The notes under the pieces were generated by a model. It did not search any database. It was not told where the DNA came from and was given only the letters and a program-made list of their open reading frames with translations. Positions 1-6,518 of a stretch of 10,991 nucleotides of DNA are shown here, piece by piece. The position numbers and the translations under genes were made by a program. This stretch comes from Thermococci archaeon (GTDB lineage Archaea; Methanobacteriota_B; Thermococci; Thermococcales; Thermococcaceae): assembly GCA_003663695.1 (NCBI GenBank), contig QMUB01000013.1, positions 1 through 10,991 of the forward strand, read 5' to 3'. Position 1 is the first letter of the stretch, and each line of letters starts with the position of its first letter.

Positions 1-435
1 AAAGAGCATGTAGAGCTAATTCTACATACTGGAGATTTAACCTCTCCCGATTTAAAGAGAGTTTTTGAAGAACTGGCACCCACTTTTGTAGTTAGAGGAA
101 ATTTAGATAGAGCATTTTTTCCTGAGGAGAAAATTCTCGAATTAGAAGGTCTTAAAGTAGGAATTATCCATGGGCATCAGTTCCTCTCTTTGGACTCTCA
201 AACTCTAAAGTATAAAGCTCTCGAAATGGGGATTGATTTGCTCATATTCGGACACACACATCGGTTTTATTATGAGGAGATTGAGTTCAATAATCAGAGA
301 ATAATCCTCCTTAATCCGGGATCACCAACGGTGCCAAGGCGGAGTGATCCAACCTTTTTAATAGGAGAAATCCATGGAAAGAAGTTCAAATTTAAAATCT
401 TTAAGCCCTGGGAAACCCAGTGGAAATATCCATAG
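1..435 (+). CDS. Metallophosphoesterase, MJ0936/YfcE family (5' end outside window)
   Basis: The frame is open from the first base to a TAG at 433-435 and gives 144 visible residues. It shows the calcineurin-like metallophosphoesterase motifs in order: GD at visible residues 11-12, GNLD at 33-36, HGH at 57-59, GHTH at 84-87, then NPGSP at 105-109. These residues bind the two metal ions that hydrolyse phosphodiester or phosphomonoester bonds in the family. The N-terminal D-x-H motif must lie just left of the window, so about 20-25 residues are probably missing, which would give the usual length of about 165. MJ0936-type enzymes are cytosolic, and their physiological substrate is not settled. 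The gene converges on the histone gene with 34 bases between stop codons. No T-rich terminator follows on its own strand. Confidence 0.93.
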   Translation, partial: KEHVELILHTGDLTSPDLKRVFEELAPTFVVRGNLDRAFFPEEKILELEGLKVGIIHGHQFLSLDSQTLKYKALEMGIDLLIFGHTHRFYYEEIEFNNQRIILLNPGSPTVPRRSDPTFLIGEIHGKKFKFKIFKPWETQWKYP

Positions 436-441
436 ATAATA

Positions 442-460
442 GAGAAAAGAAAGAAAGGAT
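442..460 (-). terminator. Probable T-rich terminator of the histone gene
   Basis: Reading the minus strand just past the histone stop, the RNA would contain a pyrimidine tract with T3, T3 and T4 runs separated by single C residues. Archaeal RNA polymerase commonly stops at such U-rich stretches without a hairpin. The tract fills the gap between the two convergent genes. The call rests on composition only. Confidence 0.45.
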
Positions 461-469
461 TTAGTGAAA

Positions 470-673
470 TCACTGCTTGATGGCAAGCTTAATGTCCTCG
501 GCCTTGACTGTCTTCCTGCCTGCGTGGTGGGCAAGCTCGACAGCCTTCTTAGCGATTTCCATAGCCTTGTCCTCAAGGTGCTCGGCTAAAACTTTGGCGG
601 CCTCCTCACTAACCCTTGGAGCACCGGCCTTTCTAATCAATCTATCAACTGGGGCAATTGGCAACTCAGCCAT
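470..673 (-). CDS. Archaeal histone (HMf/HpyA type)
   Basis: A 67-residue histone-fold protein, the normal length for Thermococcales histones such as HpkA/HpkB. It opens with [18 protein letters not shown], the near-invariant start of helix 1 and loop 1, and ends with the RKTVKAED segment that forms the R-x-T-x4-D pair (R53, T55, D60). It should dimerise, wrap DNA and build extended histone fibres on the chromosome. Compared with the Thermococcus and Pyrococcus histones I recall, position 19 is Pro instead of Glu, next to the minor-groove Arg20, and position 49 is His instead of Arg. The start is fixed by a GGAGGT ribosome site 7 bases upstream and by a strong promoter. The gene appears to be a single cistron. 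Confidence 0.97.
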   Translation of the reverse strand: MAELPIAPVDRLIRKAGAPRVSEEAAKVLAEHLEDKAMEIAKKAVELAHHAGRKTVKAEDIKLAIKQ

Positions 674-680
674 AGCACAT

Positions 681-686
681 ACCTCC
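681..686 (-). promoter_or_regulatory. Histone ribosome binding site
   Basis: The minus strand reads GGAGGT, 7 bases before the histone ATG at 673. This is a near-perfect match to the archaeal anti-Shine-Dalgarno sequence and confirms the start. Confidence 0.85.
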
Positions 687-734
687 TAACATTTGTTAAA
701 TGGGTTTTTGCACTCTAATTTATGAACAAAGGTA

Positions 735-750
735 TATATAAACCTTTCGG
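735..750 (-). promoter_or_regulatory. Histone promoter (BRE + TATA)
   Basis: On the minus strand the sequence is CCGAAAGGTTTATATA. The purine-rich CGAAAG is a typical Thermococcales BRE, followed directly by a TTTATATA box. With the usual 22-25 base spacing, transcription should start near 712-714. That gives a leader of about 40 bases carrying the GGAGGT site. It is among the clearest promoters in the window, as expected for an abundant chromatin protein. Confidence 0.8.
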
Positions 751-782
751 AAATGGAGGCTTTTCAGCTAAATATTGCGCTT

Positions 783-797
783 CTATCCCTGTGATAG
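783..797. repeat. Short palindrome CTATC-N5-GATAG
   Basis: A perfect 5-base inverted repeat with a 5-base spacer, about 40 bases upstream of the histone TATA box. The size and two-fold symmetry suit a dimeric regulator. The right half contains GTGATA, one half of the Thermococcales glycolytic motif, but the left half does not match it. It could be chance. Confidence 0.3.
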
Positions 798-819
798 TCG
801 AGAGTTTTTGTAAAGTAAT

Positions 820-858
820 GTTGCCAACGGAATGATGGACATTTTTAGGCATGGCAAC
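820..858. repeat. Inverted repeat GTTGCCA / TGGCAAC
   Basis: Perfect 7-base arms at 820-826 and 852-858 are separated by 25 bases. The repeat lies between the two divergent promoters and just before a TATA-like stretch at 858-868. It could be paired operator half sites or a weak hairpin. No T-tract follows to make it a terminator. Confidence 0.3.
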
Positions 859-947
859 TTATATTTATTGGGGCTCTGTTCGGGCATATTTTCAAAAAAT
901 ACTCTCTTAAACTGGCATTTCAAAGAGGATTTTTGCACATCTTTGAC

Positions 948-964
948 CAAAAATACTTATATAT
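948..964 (+). promoter_or_regulatory. RuBisCO operon promoter (BRE + TATA)
   Basis: CAAAAA at 948-953 serves as BRE and TTATATAT at 957-964 as TATA box. The predicted transcription start is about 985-988. This places the upstream in-frame ATG at 977 outside the message and leaves a leader of about 22-25 bases that still carries the GGAGG ribosome site. Confidence 0.7.
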
Positions 965-997
965 GAGGGAAAGCACATGATATATACTGCGGAAAAA

Positions 998-1002
998 GGA
1001 GG
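998..1002 (+). promoter_or_regulatory. RuBisCO ribosome binding site (decides the start)
   Basis: GGAGG lies 7 bases before the ATG at 1010 but only 1 base before the ATG at 1004. The spacing therefore favours 1010 as the translation start. Confidence 0.75.
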
Positions 1003-1009
1003 AATGGAA

Positions 1010-2281
1010 ATGAGCGAAGAGAAAATTGAGTGGTATATGGATTTTGTGGATCTGGATTACAAACCGGGCAGGGATGACCTCGTGGTTGAGTTCTACTTTG
1101 AGCCCTATAAAGTATCCCCTGAAGAGGCTGCAGGGAGAATTGCGAGTGAGAGCAGCATAGGAACGTGGACTACTCTGTGGAAAATGCCCGAAATGGCAAA
1201 AAGGAGCATGGCAAGAGTTTTTCATCTGGAGCCATCGGGAGAGGGTTATTACACGAAGATAGCGTATCCCCTAACGCTTTTTGAAGAAGGAAGCTTTGTT
1301 CAGTTTATGAGCGCTATAGCAGGCAACATTTTCGGAATGAAAGCAATTAAGACTCTCCGTTTCTTGGATTTTCATCCACCATACGAGTATTTGAGACACT
1401 TCAAAGGTCCCCAGTACGGTCTGAGAGGGATAAGGAGCTTCATGGGAATTAAGGAGAGACCTCTGACAGCAACGGTTCCAAAGCCAAAGATGGGTTGGAA
1501 CGTTGATGAATATGCCGAAATTGCCTATGAGCTCTGGAGCGGAGGTATAGATCTCCTCAAAGATGATGAGAATTTTACGAGTTTCCCGTTTAACCGCTTT
1601 GAAGAACGTGTTAGAAAGCTTTACAGGGTTAAGGAAAGAGTAGAAAGGGAAACGGGCGAGAAGAAGGAGTATTTGATAAACATCACGGGCCCAGTTCATA
1701 AGATGATTGAAAGGGCAGAGCTCGTTGCCGACTATGGAGGAAAATTCATAATGATAGATATAGTGGTCAGCGGATGGGCGGCTCTTCAAACTATGAGAGA
1801 AGTTGCCGAAGACCTTGAACTGGCCATACATGCACACAGGGCGATGCATGCTGCATTCACCAAAAATCCGAAACATGGAATAACAATGTATGCCTTGGCT
1901 AAAGGTGCTCGTTTGATAGGTGTTGACGAGATACACACGGGAACTGCAGTGGGGAAGATGGAAGGGAAGTATGAGGAAGTCAGGAAGATAAATGGCTTCC
2001 TTTTGAGCCCGTGGGAGCATATCAAGCCCATCTTTCCCGTTGCCAGTGGAGGACTTCATCCGGGACTCATGGAGGAATTGATAAGGCTGTTTGGAAAGGA
2101 TCTGGTCATACAAGCGGGTGGCGGCGTGATGGGTCATCCGGATGGCCCGAAGGCAGGAGCAAAAGCTTTAAGGGATTCAATAGACGCTGTGATCGAGGGG
2201 AAGAGTCTGGAAGAGAAAGCCAAAGAGAGCCCGGAGCTTAAAAAGGCTCTGGATAAATGGGGCTACCTAAAGCCCATTTGA
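1010..2281 (+). CDS. rbcL: Ribulose-bisphosphate carboxylase, form III (AMP salvage type)
   Basis: 423 residues. It carboxylates ribulose-1,5-bisphosphate to two 3-phosphoglycerates in the archaeal AMP/nucleoside degradation pathway, downstream of AMP phosphorylase and ribose-1,5-bisphosphate isomerase. All key residues are visible: KPK at 158-160, the carbamylated Lys184 with Asp186 and Glu187 (GIDLLKDDE), His276-Arg277 (HAHRAMH), His309, loop-6 Lys316 (GKMEG), Ser346 (SGGLHPG) and the phosphate-binding GGG at 370-372. By memory it resembles the Pyrococcus enzyme more than the T. kodakarensis one. An in-frame ATG at 977 lies upstream of the predicted transcription start, so 1010 was chosen. 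It heads a four-gene unit; the next gene starts 27 bases after its stop with its own GGAGG site. It has no small-subunit gene beside it, as usual for form III. Confidence 0.97.
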   Translation: MSEEKIEWYMDFVDLDYKPGRDDLVVEFYFEPYKVSPEEAAGRIASESSIGTWTTLWKMPEMAKRSMARVFHLEPSGEGYYTKIAYPLTLFEEGSFVQFMSAIAGNIFGMKAIKTLRFLDFHPPYEYLRHFKGPQYGLRGIRSFMGIKERPLTATVPKPKMGWNVDEYAEIAYELWSGGIDLLKDDENFTSFPFNRFEERVRKLYRVKERVERETGEKKEYLINITGPVHKMIERAELVADYGGKFIMIDIVVSGWAALQTMREVAEDLELAIHAHRAMHAAFTKNPKHGITMYALAKGARLIGVDEIHTGTAVGKMEGKYEEVRKINGFLLSPWEHIKPIFPVASGGLHPGLMEELIRLFGKDLVIQAGGGVMGHPDGPKAGAKALRDSIDAVIEGKSLEEKAKESPELKKALDKWGYLKPI

Positions 2282-2308
2282 CCCTTTAATTTATCTGGAG
2301 GATCTAAA

Positions 2309-2590
2309 ATGCCTGTGGCCGAGATTTGTATGTTCCCCTTGGGTACGGATGGCACGAGTGTGGGAGAGTATCTGGAACCTGTTATCAAAGAGATTGAAAA
2401 GAGCGGCTTGAAATACATGGTCTGCCCGATGGGCACCGTTGTGGAAGGAAATCTCGATGAGATCTTAGGGCTTGTTAAGAAATGCCACGAGGCTATCTTT
2501 AGAGCGGGAGCAAAAAGGGTTGTTATAAGCCTCAAAATCGATGATAGGATTGATAAAGCCCTGACGATAGAGAGCAAGCTGGGGAAGTGA
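2309..2590 (+). CDS. MTH1187-family (UPF0045) thiamine-binding-like protein
   Basis: 93 residues, the normal size for this ferredoxin-like-fold family (Pfam Thiamine_BP, formerly DUF77). The start MPVAEICMFPLGTDGTSVGEYL carries the family signature, in which a hydrophobic strand is followed by PLGT and a TSV/YL helix start. The second half shows the matching strand-helix pattern, with GTVVEGNLDEIL at mid-protein and RVVISLKIDDR near the end. Members bind thiamine or a related small ligand and form tetramers; no enzymatic activity is established. A GGAGG at 2297-2301, 7 bases before the ATG, fixes the start. It sits between RuBisCO and a methyltransferase whose ATG directly follows its TGA, so co-translation is likely. 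Its link to RuBisCO is unexplained. Confidence 0.9.
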   Translation: MPVAEICMFPLGTDGTSVGEYLEPVIKEIEKSGLKYMVCPMGTVVEGNLDEILGLVKKCHEAIFRAGAKRVVISLKIDDRIDKALTIESKLGK

Positions 2591-3265
2591 ATGGAGTACT
2601 TCGACAGGATTGCCGACCGTTACGATTCATGGTATCGGACGAAAACTGGAAGCTACGTAGATAGAACTGAGAAGCGTTTGATCTTCTCAATGATGCGGAC
2701 TAAAAGAGGGAAAGCCCTCGATCTAGGTTGTGGAACCGGCAACTATACTGTGGAGCTTTATAAAAGAGGGTTTGATGTTGTTGGAGTTGATTTAAGCGAG
2801 AAGATGCTTGAGGTTGCCAGAAAGAAGCTTCCGGATGTAAACTTCGTAAGGGCAAGTGCGTACGATCTTCCCTTCGGTGATGAAAGCTTTGATCTGGTTT
2901 TAAGCGTTACGATGTTTGAATTTTTAGAGGAACCTGAAAAGGCTATCAGGGAAATCCATCGTGTTTTAAAACCTGGTGGGGAGGTAATCATAGGCACGAT
3001 GAATGGGAGAAGCTCGTGGTTCTTCTTCAAACGCTTGAAGAGCCTCTTTGTAGAGACAGCCTACAGATATGCCCGTTTTTACACTCCGGGGGAGCTTGAA
3101 GAGCTTCTGATAAATCAGGGATTCCAAGATGTCGAGAGCAGGGGTATTATATTCTTTCCATCATTCTGGCCTTTCCTGGGCATTGCTGAAAGAATGGATC
3201 AAAAATTCAGTGAAAGTCTAAAGTCAATTGGAGCATTTATAGCGGTTAGGGGGATTAAAAAATGA
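2591..3265 (+). CDS. Class I SAM-dependent methyltransferase (substrate unknown)
   Basis: 224 residues with a full Rossmann-type methyltransferase core: motif I DLGCGTG at 44-50, the acidic end of strand 2 in VDLS at 66-69, the DLVLSV strand 4 at 101-106, and post-motif LKPGG at 126-130. This is the Methyltransf_11 pattern seen in small-molecule, ubiquinone/UbiE-like and other methyltransferases. A Phe-rich stretch (SSWFFFKRLKSLF, about 141-153) and an aromatic C-terminal part suggest a hydrophobic substrate pocket, but the target cannot be named. The ATG abuts the TGA of the upstream gene with no spacer and no strong ribosome site, which points to translational coupling. Its own stop overlaps the next start as ATGA. 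Confidence 0.93.
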   Translation: MEYFDRIADRYDSWYRTKTGSYVDRTEKRLIFSMMRTKRGKALDLGCGTGNYTVELYKRGFDVVGVDLSEKMLEVARKKLPDVNFVRASAYDLPFGDESFDLVLSVTMFEFLEEPEKAIREIHRVLKPGGEVIIGTMNGRSSWFFFKRLKSLFVETAYRYARFYTPGELEELLINQGFQDVESRGIIFFPSFWPFLGIAERMDQKFSESLKSIGAFIAVRGIKK

Positions 3266-3657
3266 TTTTAATAAGCCGTGAGAGAGCCTTCGAGAGGGCA
3301 AGGTGTCTGAAGGAGATGAACGAGAGGATTTATGGCGTGGAGTTTGAAATGACCATGCAGTATCTGAGCTTGGATATTTTGGTTCCCACCCAATGGGAAC
3401 TCAATGAGGTAAAGCTCCTCGTGGTTCTGCAGGAGATAAAGCACGGCTATGATGCCCCTCCTATAATCCTGGAATATCGGGGAAAATATTATATTCTGGA
3501 CGGCCATCATCGCGCTTATGCTCTGTGGAAGCTGGGTTTCTCTCAAGCAGAGTGCATAATACTTAGACCAAAGGGAGACGTGGAGATGAAAATTGAGGAA
3601 AGTGTAGAAAAAATGAAATTAAAAAGTCTGGATGACATAAAGATTGTCAGAGGCTAA
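3262..3657 (+). CDS. Short ParB/sulfiredoxin-fold protein, SerK-like N-terminal half
   Basis: 131 residues. The signature is ILDGHHRAYALWKLG at 78-92, the phosphate-binding box of the ParB-N/Srx fold, preceded by VPTQ at 41-44 and a helix-strand (PPIILEYRGKYY) typical of the family. The DGHHR box also occurs in the Thermococcales ADP-dependent free serine kinase SerK, a protein of about 240 residues; this gene covers only the first half of such a protein. It may be a nucleotide-dependent kinase of a small molecule, or a nucleotide-binding regulator. Chromosome segregation is unlikely because no helix-turn-helix or dimerisation domain follows. Its ATG overlaps the preceding TGA (ATGA), so it belongs to the RuBisCO unit. 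Its TAA overlaps the aglB stop codon on the other strand. Confidence 0.8.
   Translation: MILISRERAFERARCLKEMNERIYGVEFEMTMQYLSLDILVPTQWELNEVKLLVVLQEIKHGYDAPPIILEYRGKYYILDGHHRAYALWKLGFSQAECIILRPKGDVEMKIEESVEKMKLKSLDDIKIVRG
3608..3625 (-). terminator. Probable T-rich terminator of glmS-aglB
   Basis: Reading the minus strand past the aglB stop, T5 (3625-3621) and T6 (3613-3608) runs occur within 30-46 bases. Such oligo-T tracts suffice for archaeal termination. They lie inside the 3' end of the convergent ParB-fold gene, where they encode Lys-rich codons on the plus strand. Confidence 0.45.
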
Positions 3658-6506
3658 CCCTGTGTGTAGATTACGTATTCCTTGTCTGCGATAAAGACGG
3701 GTTCCACTCTTACTCCTCTGATCGTTAGTTTGTCGCCGTACTTCTTCTTGAGCTCCTCAATATAGGGATTGATTATGTTGGGGAACTCTGCATTCCCCTT
3801 AAATGTAATCTCCTTATTTGTGGTCTTCAGGTTATCTGCAATCTTCTCGTAATGTATTATATCCATGTGGGGTTCGAAAACGGCATTTTCATCCTCGTTG
3901 CTTGTACCCTGCGTCCTTACGAGGTAAATTACCGTCGCCCTTAAGTAGAGGCTTACATCCCCATAATCCTTCCTGAACTTGGCTTTGAGCTCGAGTTCTC
4001 CTTTCTGACCGTCATTTAGCACTCTGGTTGGATTTATAATTTTACCATCGAGCTTTGGTGCCTCCGTAAGCGCTCCAACGGGACCCTTTTGAATCAAAAC
4101 GAGCTCGTATCTCGTTGCATTTGGTACTTTTATGTCAACTTCAAGGGGTTCCTCATTTAGATGGTCAATGTCCACATTTTGCGCTATAATTTCATCGCCG
4201 ATCAAGTTCCCATCTTTGTAAGCCCTGAGCCTGATCATGGCATCTTTAACATCCCTTCCAAAGGCGGATATATAGAGTCTGGCTTTGTACTCTCCGGGGC
4301 CGAGTTTTGAAATAGGCTTCCAGGTTTTATTTTCATAGATCTCCATTCTGTAGAGGGCGAATGGGTGGAATTCATAGGTATTTAAATCACCCGTGCTGTG
4401 GACCAGTTTAAAGTTTGGAAGGCGTGAGCCACCAAAGAATGCGAGATCAACAAAGTTGCTGCCTGAAATTTTGTAGTATGCTATGAAGGCAAAGCTCGGG
4501 AATATGTACGCCACGTACGGGAATGTCCCGGCTCCTTTAATAACCTCTCCAGTATTAACAAAAATTGATTGGATGGGTTCTCCCTGAGAGAGCCCGCTCT
4601 GTGTTGGTATGGTGACGATAACCTTCTTTTGTCCTCCCTTTGTTGTAATCTCGAGCTTTGTGTTCTGATTTAGCATGTAAAGGTTATCGGCTACCTTTTG
4701 GAACGGCAGAAACATTGAGATATGACTTCTCTCGTTTCTGCTTATCGCTCCTCCCAGATAGCTTATGGCATTGAACTTGTATATGTCCTGATTCCAGATG
4801 ATCATGTAGTTGAGCTGCCAGCTCTCGAAGTCGACTTCACTCTTATTCCCCGAATTGGCGAGGAACTGGGCTATTATATGATCTCTATCCCTGGCGTGAC
4901 CTCCATCCGCACTCGCCCTCCTGTTGCTCAGAAGGGAGCTCTCTATCCAGTATCCATAATCCCACCATGAGGTTGCAGTATCAAGCTCGTTTGTATTGTT
5001 CTTGAGCCATAGAAGGGTCTCCTCCCAGCTCTTGCTCACGGACCCGCCCATCCTCTTTGCCTGGTTGTTCATATTAACGGCACCGACTATGGGAATCGGC
5101 ACGAGTAGGAGTATGAGGAGGACTGCAAACATTGCCTTCGTTGATGGCTTCTCCTCCATCCTGAGTATGTATTCGAATATTTCACCGATTAAATAGGCAA
5201 AGGCCAGTATGGTGGCAGCTGAAGCAAGGAACAGGAACCTCACCGCAGTCCCCATTAAATAAACGGACATTCCGTAGAAGGTGAGGAGGAACAGGAGCTT
5301 TGAATTTACCCTGTTCTCCCTTAGGAGGTCGTAGAAGAATTTAAATGTTGCCAAGCCAATTCCTGCAAGTGAAAGGAAGAAAATCAGTCCATCGCTTCCT
5401 TTAACGCCATAATAGAGCTTTATGTCATTCATCGTTGTTTTTGCAAGCTCCTGCACCGTTTCATAAACCTGGGTGGATTGATAGGCACCGCTCATCAAAC
5501 TCCAGATCTTTGGACCCACATAGAGACGCGCTCCCACCACACCTATTGCAGCAATTGCTATGACGACGGCGAGTCTGTGGAGCCTATCCTCGTAGTTGAG
5601 CCTGAACCTTTCGCCGTAGAGCATCACGAGGGTTAGAGCGAATAATCCCATAAATGCTTCAAAGGCGAATCTTATATGCCCTGAAACCCTTACGATTCCG
5701 CTTGGCGTCAATGCGTATCCCACGATCAAAATCAATGCATAGGCGGGATAGAAATCCCTGACAAATGCTTTGAGTTCCTCAATCTTTCCAAACACAAATA
5801 GCGCAATGGCATTTAATGCTCCAAATCCAAGGAGGACCATCAGACCAAAGGGAGAACCATTCCAGGCTGATAGGCTTAGAACTCCAAATCCAACGAAGAA
5901 CGCACCGTACATGTATTTTAAGACCTTCTTCTGCTCTTCAAAGTAGTAGAACATTGAAGCCGCTGCAAAGAGGAAGAGCATCATGAAGAGCCCGTCTCCC
6001 CTGTTATTCCCGGAAAATGTTCTCACAAAGCTTGCCGTTAGGAACATCATTATTAAAGCACTCCAGAGCCCTGTCCATTCACTGTGGAGCTTTTTACCTA
6101 AAAAGTATACTCCGAGAATGCTGAAGAAGCCTACCAGTGGTGGGAACATCTTGAAGGCTTTGAAGGCACTCACCCCGAATATTGAGAGTATCTTATACGC
6201 TACTGCCGGCAAGATGTAAAGACCTCGCGGTTCACCCACGAGAGAGCCAAAGGGAGCGTCTGAGAAGAGATAGTATTTTGGAATCCACTCTCTTAGGGTC
6301 AGCTTGTAGAGTTCAAAATGATAGAAAGTGTCGGGATCTATGAAGTATTTGTAGGATGAAGGCTGCATCCTTATATGGTACCCGATGTATGCGGTTATCA
6401 GCACCACGATGGGAAAAACGAACTTCAGAATTTTTTCATATTCAAACCCCTCTTTCTTCTCCTTTTTCTCCTTCTTTTTCTTTTCTTTCATTTTCGTTTT
6501 TACCAT
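3654..6506 (-). CDS. aglB: Oligosaccharyltransferase AglB (STT3 family)
   Basis: 950 residues. This membrane enzyme moves the lipid-linked oligosaccharide onto Asn of N-X-S/T sites on the outer face. The first roughly 470 residues hold about 13 membrane helices. The visible motifs are DPD at 57-59 and GNNRGD at 166-171 (metal-binding acidic loops), TVQE at 350-353 (the TIxE loop), Arg423 in TAVRFLFLAS, WWDYG at 514-518 (recognition of Ser/Thr at the +2 position), and a DK motif with D574 and K577 (DIYKFNAI). A long C-terminal beta-rich region follows, as in the AglB-L type of Pyrococcus furiosus, of similar length. The cytosolic N-terminus is extremely Lys/Glu-rich (residues 2-20). An ATG at 6566 would overlap glmS; the one at 6506 has a GAGGTGG site 5 bases away and was chosen. 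Confidence 0.96.
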   Translation of the reverse strand: MVKTKMKEKKKKEKKEKKEGFEYEKILKFVFPIVVLITAYIGYHIRMQPSSYKYFIDPDTFYHFELYKLTLREWIPKYYLFSDAPFGSLVGEPRGLYILPAVAYKILSIFGVSAFKAFKMFPPLVGFFSILGVYFLGKKLHSEWTGLWSALIMMFLTASFVRTFSGNNRGDGLFMMLFLFAAASMFYYFEEQKKVLKYMYGAFFVGFGVLSLSAWNGSPFGLMVLLGFGALNAIALFVFGKIEELKAFVRDFYPAYALILIVGYALTPSGIVRVSGHIRFAFEAFMGLFALTLVMLYGERFRLNYEDRLHRLAVVIAIAAIGVVGARLYVGPKIWSLMSGAYQSTQVYETVQELAKTTMNDIKLYYGVKGSDGLIFFLSLAGIGLATFKFFYDLLRENRVNSKLLFLLTFYGMSVYLMGTAVRFLFLASAATILAFAYLIGEIFEYILRMEEKPSTKAMFAVLLILLLVPIPIVGAVNMNNQAKRMGGSVSKSWEETLLWLKNNTNELDTATSWWDYGYWIESSLLSNRRASADGGHARDRDHIIAQFLANSGNKSEVDFESWQLNYMIIWNQDIYKFNAISYLGGAISRNERSHISMFLPFQKVADNLYMLNQNTKLEITTKGGQKKVIVTIPTQSGLSQGEPIQSIFVNTGEVIKGAGTFPYVAYIFPSFAFIAYYKISGSNFVDLAFFGGSRLPNFKLVHSTGDLNTYEFHPFALYRMEIYENKTWKPISKLGPGEYKARLYISAFGRDVKDAMIRLRAYKDGNLIGDEIIAQNVDIDHLNEEPLEVDIKVPNATRYELVLIQKGPVGALTEAPKLDGKIINPTRVLNDGQKGELELKAKFRKDYGDVSLYLRATVIYLVRTQGTSNEDENAVFEPHMDIIHYEKIADNLKTTNKEITFKGNAEFPNIINPYIEELKKKYGDKLTIRGVRVEPVFIADKEYVIYTQG

Positions 6507-6511
6507 ATATA

Positions 6512-6518
6512 CCACCTC
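6512..6518 (-). promoter_or_regulatory. aglB ribosome binding site overlapping the glmS stop
   Basis: The minus strand reads TGAGGTGG: the last two bases of the glmS TGA are also the first bases of GAGGTGG, 5 bases before the aglB ATG. This decides the aglB start at 6506 and links translation of the two genes. Confidence 0.75.

Larger units (their letters stand above)
674..1009. other. Divergent control region between histone and RuBisCO genes
   Basis: This 336-base stretch has no convincing gene. It holds the histone promoter at its left end, the RuBisCO promoter at its right end, and in between two inverted repeats (783-797 and 820-858) and a second TATA-like stretch at 858-868. Nothing recognisable as a structural RNA was found. 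The distance between the two promoters leaves about 200 bases of possible regulatory DNA. Confidence 0.6.

Noticed and set aside
780..796. Thermococcales glycolytic motif (TATCAC-N5-GTGATA)
   Set aside because: Only the right half matches; the left half reads CTTCTA, so it is not a credible site for that regulator.
831..838. Possible C box of a C/D guide RNA
   Set aside because: It has one mismatch to the consensus, and no CUGA D box follows at a usable distance.
977..1009. Upstream in-frame ATG codons for RuBisCO (977 and 1004)
   Set aside because: 977 lies before the predicted transcription start and has no ribosome site; 1004 is only 1 base from the GGAGG. The ATG at 1010 has ideal spacing.
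1271..2137. 288-residue open frame antisense to RuBisCO
   Set aside because: It mirrors a highly conserved gene, has no ribosome site or recognisable domain, and has an implausible composition rich in Cys, His and Ser.
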